DNA of 18,099 nt, from the NCBI GenBank assembly GCA_938022295.1, contig CALIDR010000009.1:1-18099 (forward strand). The letters run 5' to 3'. Source of the stretch: an uncultured Burkholderiaceae bacterium (lineage in GTDB: Bacteria > Pseudomonadota > Gammaproteobacteria > Burkholderiales > Burkholderiaceae_C). Below the pieces are notes generated by a model, which saw only the letters and a list, made by a program, of their open reading frames with translations, had not been told where the DNA came from and did not search any database. A program made the translations under genes and the position numbers. Positions 1 through 7,078 of the stretch are shown piece by piece (the first letter of the stretch is position 1; every line of letters starts with the position of its first letter).

Positions 1-358
1 GCCAGGCGCTGCGGTAGCTCACCCCGAGCTGGCGCTTGAGTTCGAGCGCCGAGACGTTGTTCTTGGACTGGGTGAGCAACTGCATGGCGAGCAACCAGCG
101 CGACAGCGGCAGCTTGCTGGCTTCGAAGATGGTGCCGCTGATCAGGCTGGTCTGGCGCTGGCAGCTGCCGCACTGCCAGTAGCGCAGGCCGCCGCGCTCG
201 AAGCTGGTGCGCGCCGCGCCGCCGCACCAGGGGCAGACGAAGCCCTTGGGCCAGCGTGCCGCCTGCAGCGCCGCGCGGCACTTGTCTTCGGCTCCGTAGC
301 GCTCGAGGAACTCGGGCATCGAAAGGCCGGCTTGAAACTGAATACGGTTCATCGGCAT
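1..358 (-). CDS. IS1595-family transposase, N-terminal part (runs off the left edge)
   Basis: This DDE-type transposase fragment has 119 complete codons inside the window. Residues 42-66 form a zinc ribbon, with CPWC at 42-45 and CGSC at 63-66. It is followed by a segment typical of the family (LPLSRW near 83-88, then SKNNVSALELKRQLGVSYRSAW near 98-119), which precedes the DDE catalytic core. The core itself is beyond the edge. The start at 358 was chosen because GGAGG at 369-365 lies six bases upstream; the ATG two codons further in (352) is also possible, since many relatives begin MNRIQFQ. The fragment is open throughout, with no frameshift, so the element may be intact outside the window. 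The family call rests on recalled sequence resemblance. Confidence 0.88.
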   Translation of the reverse strand, partial: MPMNRIQFQAGLSMPEFLERYGAEDKCRAALQAARWPKGFVCPWCGGAARTSFERGGLRYWQCGSCQRQTSLISGTIFEASKLPLSRWLLAMQLLTQSKNNVSALELKRQLGVSYRSAW

Positions 359-364
359 GGCGCG

Positions 365-369
365 CCTCC
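365..369 (-). promoter_or_regulatory. Ribosome binding site of the IS1595 transposase
   Basis: GGAGG on the minus strand, six bases before the ATG at 358. It supports that start over the in-frame ATG at 352. Confidence 0.6.
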
Positions 370-398
370 AAGGTGGTTGCGGCCATCTTCCTGGCTCA

Positions 399-419
399 CA
401 GGCTCAAAAACCGAGCCTG
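399..419. repeat. Perfect 7-bp inverted repeat between the transposase and gspI
   Basis: CAGGCTC (399-405) and GAGCCTG (413-419) are exact reverse complements around a 7-base A-rich loop. The structure sits between the two divergent genes. There is no T-run after either arm, so it is not a classical terminator. It could be a hairpin in the transposase leader, which would limit transposase expression, or part of the IS end. I saw no convincing -35/-10 pair for either direction between 359 and 448. Confidence 0.4.
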
Positions 420-448
420 CTGAGGTTGCTCGCTAATCAGGTCGTGCC

Positions 449-898
449 ATGAGTCGTGCAGTGAACCGTCCCGCGAACGCCGGCCGCGTCGTCCGCCGCC
501 GGGCCGCCCGAGGCGGCTTCTCGCTGCTCGAGCTGCTCGTCGCCGTGGCGGTGATGGGCCTGGCGCTGACGCTGCTGTACCGGGTCGACGCCGGCGCCGT
601 GCGCGGCGTGGCCGACGTCGCCGCGCAGGAGCGTGCGAGCGTGCTCGCGCGCTCGATCCTGAACGCGCGCGACGCCGTGCCAGCCGGCGGCTGGAACGAG
701 GCCGGCGAAAGCGGCGGCTTCGCCTGGCGCGTGGCGAGCGCGCCGTGGCCGACGCCGCCGGGGCTCGAGGTGGGCACGCCGGTACTGCACGAAGTCGTGA
801 TCGGCGTGCAATGGGCCGGGCGCGGCGCGCCGCACGTGCTCGAGCTGCGCACGCTGCTGCCGCAGGCGCGGCCCGAGCCGGGGTCGACGCAGCCGTGA
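449..898 (+). CDS. gspI: T2SS minor pseudopilin GspI
   Basis: A 149-residue type IV pilin-like protein of the T2SS pseudopilus. A basic leader of 23 residues ends in Gly-Gly. It is followed by the prepilin peptidase site and N-methylation segment G|FSLLELLVAV, with Glu at mature position 5, and a hydrophobic helix to about residue 45. The short C-terminal domain (WNEAGESGGFAWRV near 80-93) fits GspI, and its position directly before gspJ and gspK supports the assignment over GspH. GspI forms the pseudopilus tip with J and K after processing by GspO. The ATG at 449 has no clear Shine-Dalgarno sequence; an in-frame GTG at 461 would also leave a usable leader. The stop codon (896-898) overlaps the GTG of the next gene. 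It is the first gsp gene in the window, and the IS transposase starts only 90 bases upstream. Confidence 0.85.
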   Translation: MSRAVNRPANAGRVVRRRAARGGFSLLELLVAVAVMGLALTLLYRVDAGAVRGVADVAAQERASVLARSILNARDAVPAGGWNEAGESGGFAWRVASAPWPTPPGLEVGTPVLHEVVIGVQWAGRGAPHVLELRTLLPQARPEPGSTQP

Positions 899-1581
899 CG
901 CGACGCAAGCCCCCGCCGCCCCGGCGCCCCCGCGGCATGACGCTGATCGAAGTCGTCGTCGCGCTGGCGGTGCTGTCGCTCGTCGTGCTCGTGCTCGGCG
1001 CGTCGCTGCGCGGCATGGCGCAGTCGGCGCAGCGCATCGACGAGCGGGTCGACCGGGTCGACGAGATGCGCGTGGCGGTCGGCTTCCTGCACGAGGTGCT
1101 CGAGCGTGTGGCCGACGTGCGCGCCGAGCCGACCGGCCATGGCCTGCTGCTCGCCGCGTCGGGCGAGGAGCTGGCGTGGGTGGCGGTGATGCCGGCGCGC
1201 TTCGGCGCCGCCGGGCGCTACCACTTCCGTCTCGCCGTCGAGCCGACGACCGACGGCCGCGCCGCCCTCGTGCTGCGCTATGCGCCGTGGACCGGCGAGG
1301 CGCGCTTTCCCGACTGGGCGGTGGCCGAGGCGCGCGTGCTCGCGGCCGACGTCACCGAGGTCGCGCTGCGCTACGGCGGCGACGGCGTCGACGCCGGCTG
1401 GCTCGCCGCCTGGCCGCCGCCGCCCCCGCTGCCGGCCGCCCTGCGCGACCAGCCGCCGCCGCGGGTGCGCCTCGACGTCGCGACGGCCACGCACGCCTGG
1501 CCGTCGGTGATCGTGCCGCTGCGCGTGCAGTCCGGGCGCGGCGGCCGCGGCGGGTTCGTCGTCGGCGGAGGCACGAGATGA
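895..1581 (+). CDS. gspJ: T2SS minor pseudopilin GspJ
   Basis: A 228-residue pseudopilin. The GTG at 895 was chosen because it overlaps the gspI stop (GTGA) and supplies the 14-residue Pro/Arg-rich leader ending in Gly. The ATG at 937 would start exactly at the mature residue and leave no leader. The cleavage site is G|MTLIEVVVAL, with Glu at mature position 5, followed by a hydrophobic helix to about residue 36. The long, mostly beta globular region, with patterns such as LAWVAVMPARFG and LRYAPW, is in keeping with GspJ, normally around 200-230 residues. A proline-rich loop lies near residues 172-196. It ends in an ATGA overlap with gspK, indicating translational coupling. Confidence 0.85.
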   Translation: MTRRKPPPPRRPRGMTLIEVVVALAVLSLVVLVLGASLRGMAQSAQRIDERVDRVDEMRVAVGFLHEVLERVADVRAEPTGHGLLLAASGEELAWVAVMPARFGAAGRYHFRLAVEPTTDGRAALVLRYAPWTGEARFPDWAVAEARVLAADVTEVALRYGGDGVDAGWLAAWPPPPPLPAALRDQPPPRVRLDVATATHAWPSVIVPLRVQSGRGGRGGFVVGGGTR

Positions 1582-2411
1582 AGGCCGCCGCGAGCCGCCG
1601 CGGCGTCGCGCTGATCGCGGTGCTGTGGATCGTCGCCGCGCTCAGCATGCTCGTCACCGGCATCGTGCACGCGCAGCGCAGCGAGCTGCGCGTGGCCGGT
1701 GCGGTGCGCGCGACGCTGGCCGGCGAAGCGGTCGGCCAGGCCGCGATCCAGCTCGCGCTGCAGCGCCTGGCCGGCGGCGGCCCGCGCCCCGACCGCCTGG
1801 TGCGCCTCGCCGTCGCGTACGACGGCCGCACCGTCGACGTCGACGTCATGCCGCTGACCGGCCTCGTCGACCTGAACCGCGCGCCGCCGGCGCTGCTCGC
1901 GGCGTGGTTCGCGTTCGCCGGCGGTGTCGACGAGGTCACCGCGCGCCGGATCGCCGAGGCGCTGGAGGCGCGGCGCGCACCCGGTGCCGACGCGCTGCTC
2001 GACGCGCCGGAGGAGCTGCTCGCGCTGCCCGGGGTCGACGTCGACCTGTTTGCTAGACTCGCGCCCTTCGTGACCACCGACTCGATGGGCGGTGGCCGCA
2101 TCCACTCGCTCGCCGCGCCGTACGACGTGCTGTTGTTCCTCGCCGGGGGCAACGCGGCGGTGGCGAGGCGGATCGCCGACGACCGCGATGCTGGCGTCGC
2201 CGCGATCGACACCACCCGACTCGAAGGCGCATTCGTCGATGCCAGCGTCAGCAGCCGCTACCGGTTCACGGCCCACGTGCCGATGTCCGACGGCGCGCGC
2301 GTCGTCGTCGTGCGCGACGTCGACCTCACGCCGGTGCCTTCGCACCCCGCACCGTGGCAGACGCTGCGCGGCTCGGCGCGCCGCATCGCCGTCTCGGCGG
2401 AGGGCGGCTGA
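1578..2411 (+). CDS. gspK: T2SS minor pseudopilin GspK
   Basis: A 277-residue pseudopilin with the features that single out GspK. The leader is nine residues (M1 to G9) and is followed by VALIAVLWIVAALSML, where mature position 5 is Ala rather than the Glu found in other pseudopilins. The large globular domain includes GLVDLNRAPPALL near residues 93-105, close to the LNLN-type motif of the family. It also has a helix-rich insert (VDEVTARRIAEALEARR) and DAPEELLALPGVD, the helix-hairpin-helix-like region of GspK. GspK is thought to cap the pseudopilus tip in complex with I and J. It overlaps gspJ by four bases, and gspL begins immediately after its stop. Confidence 0.88.
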   Translation: MKAAASRRGVALIAVLWIVAALSMLVTGIVHAQRSELRVAGAVRATLAGEAVGQAAIQLALQRLAGGGPRPDRLVRLAVAYDGRTVDVDVMPLTGLVDLNRAPPALLAAWFAFAGGVDEVTARRIAEALEARRAPGADALLDAPEELLALPGVDVDLFARLAPFVTTDSMGGGRIHSLAAPYDVLLFLAGGNAAVARRIADDRDAGVAAIDTTRLEGAFVDASVSSRYRFTAHVPMSDGARVVVVRDVDLTPVPSHPAPWQTLRGSARRIAVSAEGG

Positions 2412-3488
2412 ATGAGCGCGACGACGACGGCGCCGCCGCCGGCCGCGCGCGAGGGCCCCGACCTCGCGAGCCTGCTCGGCACGCTGTTCCAGCCCTGGCG
2501 CGAGCTGCACCGCTGGCCGCCGCTGTCGTGGCTCGCGCCGCAACCCGCGGTGCGGCTGCTGCAGGCCGACGGCACCGATTCGCTCTGGGCCGGAGACGCC
2601 CCGATCGGGGGCGACCCCGCGTCGGCGCCGTTCACCGCCGTCGAACTGCCCGAGGCGCTGCGGCTGGACTGCCGGCTGCGCCTGCCGCCGATGCCCGAGG
2701 CCGACCTGCACGACGCCGTCGCGCTCGAGGTGCGCACGCAAAGCCCGTTCGACCCCGCCGACCTCGTCTGGGGCTTCCGCGCGCGCCCGGGCGAGGGCGG
2801 CGCGCTCGACGTGCACGCCGTGCTCGCGTCGCGCCGCGCCGTCGCCTCGCACCTCGCCGGGCTCGCCGAACGCGTGGGCCCGCGAGCCCCCGAGGTCTGG
2901 GCGTGCGACGACGCCGGCCGCGCCGTCGTCGTCCGGGGTTTCGGCGAGGCGGCGCGCGAGCGTCGCGCCGCGCGCGGGCGCTGGCTCGCCGCTTCGCTGC
3001 TCGTCGTCGCGCTCGGCCTGGCGGCGGCGGCCGCGATCACGCCGACGGTGCAGCTCAAGCTGCGCGCGCTGCAGGCCGCCGAAGCCACGCGCCAGGCCGA
3101 GCAGCGCGCCGGCCCGCTGCTCGCGCAGCGCGAGGCGCTGGTGCGCGCGCAGGCCGACGTCGACGCGCTGCGCACGCTGCTCGCCGAGCGCGTCGAGCCG
3201 CTGGCGGCACTGGACCTGCTCACGCAGGCGATCCCCGACGACACGTTCCTGCAGCGCCTGCAGCTGCAGGGCACCAAGGTCACGATCGGCGGCCAGACGC
3301 CGAACACGGCGGCGCTGATGAACGCGCTCAGCAGCCAGCCCGGCGTGCGCGACGTGCGCTCGCCGACCGCCGCCACGCGCGCGATGGGCGGGCGCGAGAA
3401 CTTCACGATCGAGCTGTCGCTCGCCCCGCCCGCCGCGCCGCCGGCGGCCGCCGGTGCGGCGAGCGGCGTCAACGGAGCCGGCTCGTGA
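2412..3488 (+). CDS. gspL: T2SS inner-membrane assembly protein GspL
   Basis: A 358-residue bitopic inner-membrane protein. Residues 1-190 form a cytoplasmic region resembling the actin-like domain that docks the GspE ATPase. One transmembrane helix lies at about 191-210, followed by a helical periplasmic stalk (about 215-258) and a ferredoxin-like PilN/GspL-type domain (about 259-338, with IPDDTFLQRLQLQGTKVTI). The C-terminus is Ala/Pro-rich. The predicted cytoplasmic domain is shorter than in classical GspL, a form I associate with betaproteobacteria. GspL pairs with GspM, encoded next in a GTGA overlap. The start ATG directly abuts the gspK stop. The partner ATPase GspE is not in the window. 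Confidence 0.82.
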   Translation: MSATTTAPPPAAREGPDLASLLGTLFQPWRELHRWPPLSWLAPQPAVRLLQADGTDSLWAGDAPIGGDPASAPFTAVELPEALRLDCRLRLPPMPEADLHDAVALEVRTQSPFDPADLVWGFRARPGEGGALDVHAVLASRRAVASHLAGLAERVGPRAPEVWACDDAGRAVVVRGFGEAARERRAARGRWLAASLLVVALGLAAAAAITPTVQLKLRALQAAEATRQAEQRAGPLLAQREALVRAQADVDALRTLLAERVEPLAALDLLTQAIPDDTFLQRLQLQGTKVTIGGQTPNTAALMNALSSQPGVRDVRSPTAATRAMGGRENFTIELSLAPPAAPPAAAGAASGVNGAGS

Positions 3489-4033
3489 GGCGCAGCGAGG
3501 CACCGGCCTGGGCGTGGGCGTTCTGGCTGCTCGTGCTCGGCGCAGCCGCGGTCTACGCGACGCAGCGCGTGTGGAACGCGCACGTGAACGCGCAGGCGCA
3601 GCTCGAATCGCTCGAGCCGCGCTACGCCCGCCTCGTCGGCCTGGCCGAAGACCGCCAAAAGCTCGAGGCGGCGCTCGAAGCCGCGCGCCAGACGCTCGGC
3701 CGCCACGTCTACCCCGCGGCGCGCGACGTCAGCCAGGCCGGCAACGACGCCCAGCAGCGCGCGCGCGACGTGTTCACCAAGGCCGGGCTCGACGTGATCA
3801 GCATCCAGCTGCTGCCGGCGAAGGCGGCGGCGTCGTTCGACCGCATCCCGATCACGCTGCGCGTCGAAGGCGAGCTCGCCGCGCTGCAGGCCGCGCTCGC
3901 GGTGCTGCCCACGCTTGGGCCGACGCTGTTCGTCGACGGCATGAACGTGCAGGGGGCCGGGGGCGGCGAGGGCGGCCAGGCGATGCGCGTCGTCGCCCAG
4001 CTCGACCTCTTCGTGCTGCGGTCGCGGGCTTGA
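3485..4033 (+). CDS. gspM: T2SS inner-membrane protein GspM
   Basis: A 182-residue protein beginning with a GTG that overlaps the gspL stop. A single transmembrane helix at about residues 8-25 is followed by a periplasmic coiled-coil segment (about 30-72, with LEPRYARLVGLAEDRQKLE and EAALEAARQTL). A small alpha/beta domain at about 85-180 contains DVISIQLLPAK and RIPITLRVEGELAALQAAL. This layout matches the GspM/PilO-like family, which binds GspL and GspC in the inner-membrane platform. The neighbourhood fixes the identity more firmly than the sequence does, because GspM diverges widely. Its reading frame is intact. A 28-base gap separates it from the next gene. Confidence 0.82.
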   Translation: MRRSEAPAWAWAFWLLVLGAAAVYATQRVWNAHVNAQAQLESLEPRYARLVGLAEDRQKLEAALEAARQTLGRHVYPAARDVSQAGNDAQQRARDVFTKAGLDVISIQLLPAKAAASFDRIPITLRVEGELAALQAALAVLPTLGPTLFVDGMNVQGAGGGEGGQAMRVVAQLDLFVLRSRA

Positions 4034-4061
4034 GTCACGGGCTGCACGGGCGAGATCCATC

Positions 4062-4714
4062 GTGAAGCGCCACGCGATCCCGCTGCTCCTGCTGCTGAAC
4101 GTCGCGCTCGCGGCGGTGCTCGCGTGGCAATGGCTGACGCCGGCCGGCGAGTTGCGCGCCCTGCGCTGGCAGCCGCCGCAGAAGGTCGCCCCGGCGCTGG
4201 CCGAGACGGCGCCGTTCCCGCGCTCGAGGTCGATGCGGTGCGCTACGCCGCCACCCTCGAACGGCCCCTGTTCATGCCGGGCCGGCGGCCGCCGCCGCCA
4301 ACGCCGCCGCCGGGCGAAGTCGCCGCAGCGCCGGTCGATCCGTTGCCGGACATCCAGTTGCTGGGCCTGTACGGCAGTGCCGACGCCGGCGGCGTGATCG
4401 CGCGCGTCGACGGCCAGGTGCGCCGCCTGCGGCTCGGCGAGTCGGTCGGCTCGTGGGCGGTGAAGGAGTTGCGCACCAATGCCGTCGTCGTCGCCCGCGC
4501 CGACGACGTGCGTACGATCGAGCTGCGCCGGTCGACTGGCGCGCCCGTCGAGGACACAGTGGCCGCCCGTGCCACCGCAACGGCGTCGCCGCCGGGGCGT
4601 CCACCCGCGGCCCAGGCCGCACTGCAGCGCGAGATCGAACAGGCGCGCGAACGCGTGCGCCGAATGAATGCCCTGCGCGCGCGCAGCGGCCTGCCTCCTC
4701 TGGCCGAACCCTGA
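4062..4714 (+). pseudogene. GspC/GspN-like T2SS inner-membrane protein, apparently frameshifted
   Basis: The gene is split across two frames. From the GTG at 4062, the first frame encodes an N-terminal transmembrane helix (about residues 6-24) and a periplasmic lead to about residue 54. It then loses sense and stops at 4395-4397. The -1 frame carries the continuation from about 4220 to the stop at 4712-4714. That part has LEVDAVRYAATLERPLF, a proline-rich linker, an HR-type domain (LPDIQLLGLYGSADAGGVI, then LRLGESVGSW and LRTNAVVVA) and a short C-terminal helix. Joined, they give about 217 residues. The HR domain is that of GspC, which links the inner-membrane platform to the secretin; related short proteins are often labelled GspN. 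Third positions are GC-rich in the first frame before the break and in the second after it. The break is probably one missing base near 4214-4225, real or a sequencing error. Confidence 0.75.
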
Positions 4715-4718
4715 GCCG

Positions 4719-7052
4719 ATGCCGACGTTGCCGATTGTCCGCATCGCGCTCGCCGCGGCCGCCGCCGTGGCGATCGGGGGCTGTGCCCAGACGCCGACGG
4801 CGCCGGCGCTGGCACGCGTCGGCGTTGCCGCGCCCGAGCGTGCCGACGCGCCGCCCGCACGCGCCGGCGAGCCCGTTGCTGCAGCGGCGCCGGCCGGCGA
4901 CGACACCGCGCCGCGCCTGTACCGCGGCTCCGACCGCGTCGTCGGCACGCCGCCCGCCGTTGCGCCTGTGCAGGGCGCGCCGATCGACCTGCGCTTCGAG
5001 GACGCGCCGGTGCGCGAAGTCGTGCACGCGATCCTCGGCGACCTGCTCAAGCTCGACTATGTCGTCTACCCGCCGCTGGACGGCCGCATCACGATCGCCA
5101 CGCCCTCGCGCCAGGTCTCGCCCGACCAGGCGGTGTTCCTGCTCGAGGCCGCGCTGCAGGCCAACGGCCTGGCGATGGCGCGCGACGCGCGCGGCGTCAT
5201 GCACGTTGGCAAGCCCGAGGCGCTGAAAGCCGTCACGCCGATGGTGCGTGTCGTCGGCAGCGCCCCGCTGCCGCCCGGCACCGGCGCCATCGTCGTGCCG
5301 CTGCGCCACATCGGCGCGGCCGAGATGGCGAGCATCCTGCGCCCGCTCGCGCCGGCCGACGCCATCGTGCGCGTCGACACCGTGCGCAACCTGCTCGTGA
5401 TGGTCGGCAGCCGCGCACAGGCCGAGGGGTGGCTGAGCCTCGTGAACACGTTCGACGTCGACCTGCTCGCCGGCATGTCGGTCGGCGTGTTCCCGCTGCG
5501 CTACGTGTCCACGCGCGACGTCGAGGCGGCGCTGCAGCTGATGGCTTCGGGCGGCCGTCCCGCGCCCGCACCTGCTGCGCCCGCCGCCAGACCGGGCACC
5601 ACGCCCGCGCAGCAAGCCGCCGCGCAACAGGCGGCAGCGGCCGCCGCTCAGTACGCCGGCGGCGCCGCCCTTCCCGAGACGTTCCCCCTCTACGGCGCCA
5701 TCCGGGTGCTGCCGATCGAGCGCATCAACGCCGTCGTCGTCGTCACCCCGCGCGCCGCCTACCTCGACGAGGCGCGGCGCTGGATCGAGCGCCTGGACCG
5801 CCCCGGCAACAGCGCCGCCGAGCCGCGGCTGTTCGTCTACCCCGTGCGCAACGGCTCGGCGCGCCACCTCGGCGAGGTGCTCAACGGCATCTTCGGCGGC
5901 GCGACCACCGGCGCGGCCACCACGCCCGCCACCGGCGTCGCCCCCGGGCAGTCGACCGTCACCGCCCGCACGCCGGCCGCGACGACGGCCCCGCGCGCGG
6001 GCGTCGCGGGCACCGTGGGACAGGCGCTCGGCGCGCCGCTGCCCACCGGCGGCACCGCCGCGGGCGTGAGCGCGGTGCAGTTCGACGGCAACGTGCGCGT
6101 CGTTGCCGACGAGAAGAACAACGCGATCCTCGTCTACGGCACGCCGGCGCAGTTCGAGCGCATCGAGGAAGCGCTGCGGCGGCTCGACGTGCCGCCGACG
6201 CAGGTGCTGATCGAGGCCAGCATCGTCGAGGTCACGCTCACCGACGAGCTGCGCTACGGCCTGCAGTGGGCATTCACGAATTCGCGCGACGGCTGGAGCG
6301 GCAGCGGCGCGCTCAGCGACCGTGCCGGCGGCACGCTCGGCGGGCCGCTGGCGGGCTTCTCGTACGTGCTGCGCAACCCGCTCGGCGACGTGCGCGTCGT
6401 GCTCAACGCGCTGGCCGAGAAGTCGCTCGTGCGCGTGATCTCGACGCCCTCGCTGATGGTGCTCGACAACCACACGGCGTCGATCATCGTCGGCAACCAG
6501 CAGCCCATCATCAGCAGCGAGACGGTGAGCACCGAGGGCGGCGCGCGCACGCAGAGCATCACGCTGAAGGACACCGGCGTGGCGCTGTCGGTGACGCCTT
6601 CGGTGGGCGCCGGCGACATGGTCACGATGGACATCAACCAGGCCGTGACCGACGTCGGCCAGATCGATGCGGCCACCGGCCAGCGCACGTTCCTGCAGCG
6701 CCAGATCGGCAGCAAGGTCGCGGTGCGCTCGGGCGAGACGCTCGTGCTCGGCGGCCTGATCCGCGACAACAACACCGACGGCTCGAGCGGCCTGCCGCTG
6801 TTCCACGAGATCCCGGTGCTCGGCGCGCTGTTCGGCACCAAGCGCAACTCGGGCAACCGCACCGAGCTGCTCGTCGTCATCACGCCGCGCGTGGCGCGCT
6901 CCGACGAGGACGCGCGCGCGATCAGCCGCGAGCTGCGCGACCGCATGCAGGGGCTGTCCACGCTGGACCCGACGCAGGCCGGTCCCCAGCCGGCGGTGGA
7001 AACGCTGCCCGCGGACGCCGAGACGCCGTCGGGCGTCACGGTGCAACCTTGA
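4719..7052 (+). CDS. gspD: T2SS outer-membrane secretin GspD (lipoprotein form)
   Basis: A 777-residue secretin that forms the outer-membrane channel of the T2SS. Residues 1-22 form a lipoprotein signal with lipobox IGGC (Cys22). N0 is at about 87-165 (IDLRFEDAPVREVVHAILGD). N1 is at about 185-245. N2 starts at about 253 and contains an Ala/Pro/Gln-rich insert (about 278-318). N3 starts at about 368 and is split by a long Thr/Ala/Pro/Gly linker (about 393-449). The secretin core (about 490-735) has VRVISTPSLMVLDN, SGETLVLGGLI, IPVLGALFGTKR and ELLVVITPRV. The ATG at 4719 was chosen because it begins the lipoprotein signal. An in-frame ATG at 4668 would add an unlikely N-terminal extension overlapping the previous gene. 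The gene sits late in the operon and is not followed by gspE or gspF. Confidence 0.93.
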   Translation: MPTLPIVRIALAAAAAVAIGGCAQTPTAPALARVGVAAPERADAPPARAGEPVAAAAPAGDDTAPRLYRGSDRVVGTPPAVAPVQGAPIDLRFEDAPVREVVHAILGDLLKLDYVVYPPLDGRITIATPSRQVSPDQAVFLLEAALQANGLAMARDARGVMHVGKPEALKAVTPMVRVVGSAPLPPGTGAIVVPLRHIGAAEMASILRPLAPADAIVRVDTVRNLLVMVGSRAQAEGWLSLVNTFDVDLLAGMSVGVFPLRYVSTRDVEAALQLMASGGRPAPAPAAPAARPGTTPAQQAAAQQAAAAAAQYAGGAALPETFPLYGAIRVLPIERINAVVVVTPRAAYLDEARRWIERLDRPGNSAAEPRLFVYPVRNGSARHLGEVLNGIFGGATTGAATTPATGVAPGQSTVTARTPAATTAPRAGVAGTVGQALGAPLPTGGTAAGVSAVQFDGNVRVVADEKNNAILVYGTPAQFERIEEALRRLDVPPTQVLIEASIVEVTLTDELRYGLQWAFTNSRDGWSGSGALSDRAGGTLGGPLAGFSYVLRNPLGDVRVVLNALAEKSLVRVISTPSLMVLDNHTASIIVGNQQPIISSETVSTEGGARTQSITLKDTGVALSVTPSVGAGDMVTMDINQAVTDVGQIDAATGQRTFLQRQIGSKVAVRSGETLVLGGLIRDNNTDGSSGLPLFHEIPVLGALFGTKRNSGNRTELLVVITPRVARSDEDARAISRELRDRMQGLSTLDPTQAGPQPAVETLPADAETPSGVTVQP

Positions 7053-7061
7053 CGTGGTCAG

Positions 7062-7068
7062 AAGGAGA
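7062..7068 (+). promoter_or_regulatory. Ribosome binding site of the T2SS-linked lipoprotein
   Basis: AAGGAGA, ten bases upstream of the ATG at 7079. It supports that start, which also puts the lipoprotein signal at the N-terminus. Confidence 0.6.
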
Positions 7069-7078
7069 ACTTTTCCCG

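Larger units (their letters stand above)
1..430 (-). mobile_element. IS1595-family insertion sequence, partial (5' end of its transposase)
   Basis: The left edge holds the beginning of an IS1595-family element, recognised only through its transposase, which is transcribed leftward out of the window. The outer boundary is uncertain. I could not identify a terminal inverted repeat or target duplication without the other end, so the boundary at about 430 is an estimate lying between the transposase start (358) and gspI (449). A perfect 7-bp inverted repeat at 399-405/413-419 lies in this interval. The element sits directly upstream of and divergent from a gspI gene, where gspH or gspG would often be found. 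Confidence 0.6.

Noticed and set aside
1371..3503. A 710-codon open frame on the minus strand opposite gspJ, gspK and gspL.
   Set aside because: Its composition is dominated by Arg, Ala, Gly and His, as expected for an antisense reading of GC-rich genes. The plus-strand genes have clear domains and coupled starts.
4205..4235. Programmed -1 ribosomal frameshifting in the GspC/N-like gene.
   Set aside because: No slippery heptamer, stimulatory pseudoknot or upstream Shine-Dalgarno-like element is apparent around the break. A lost base or sequence error is simpler.
4124..4714. Independent translation of the second half of the GspC/N-like gene from the ATG at 4124.
   Set aside because: The first 30 or so residues from that ATG are an off-frame reading of the first half, with Arg/Ala-rich shadow composition and no ribosome site.
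4668..4718. An earlier in-frame ATG at 4668 for gspD.
   Set aside because: It would add 17 residues before the lipoprotein signal and overlap the preceding gene. The ATG at 4719 gives a normal lipobox signal.
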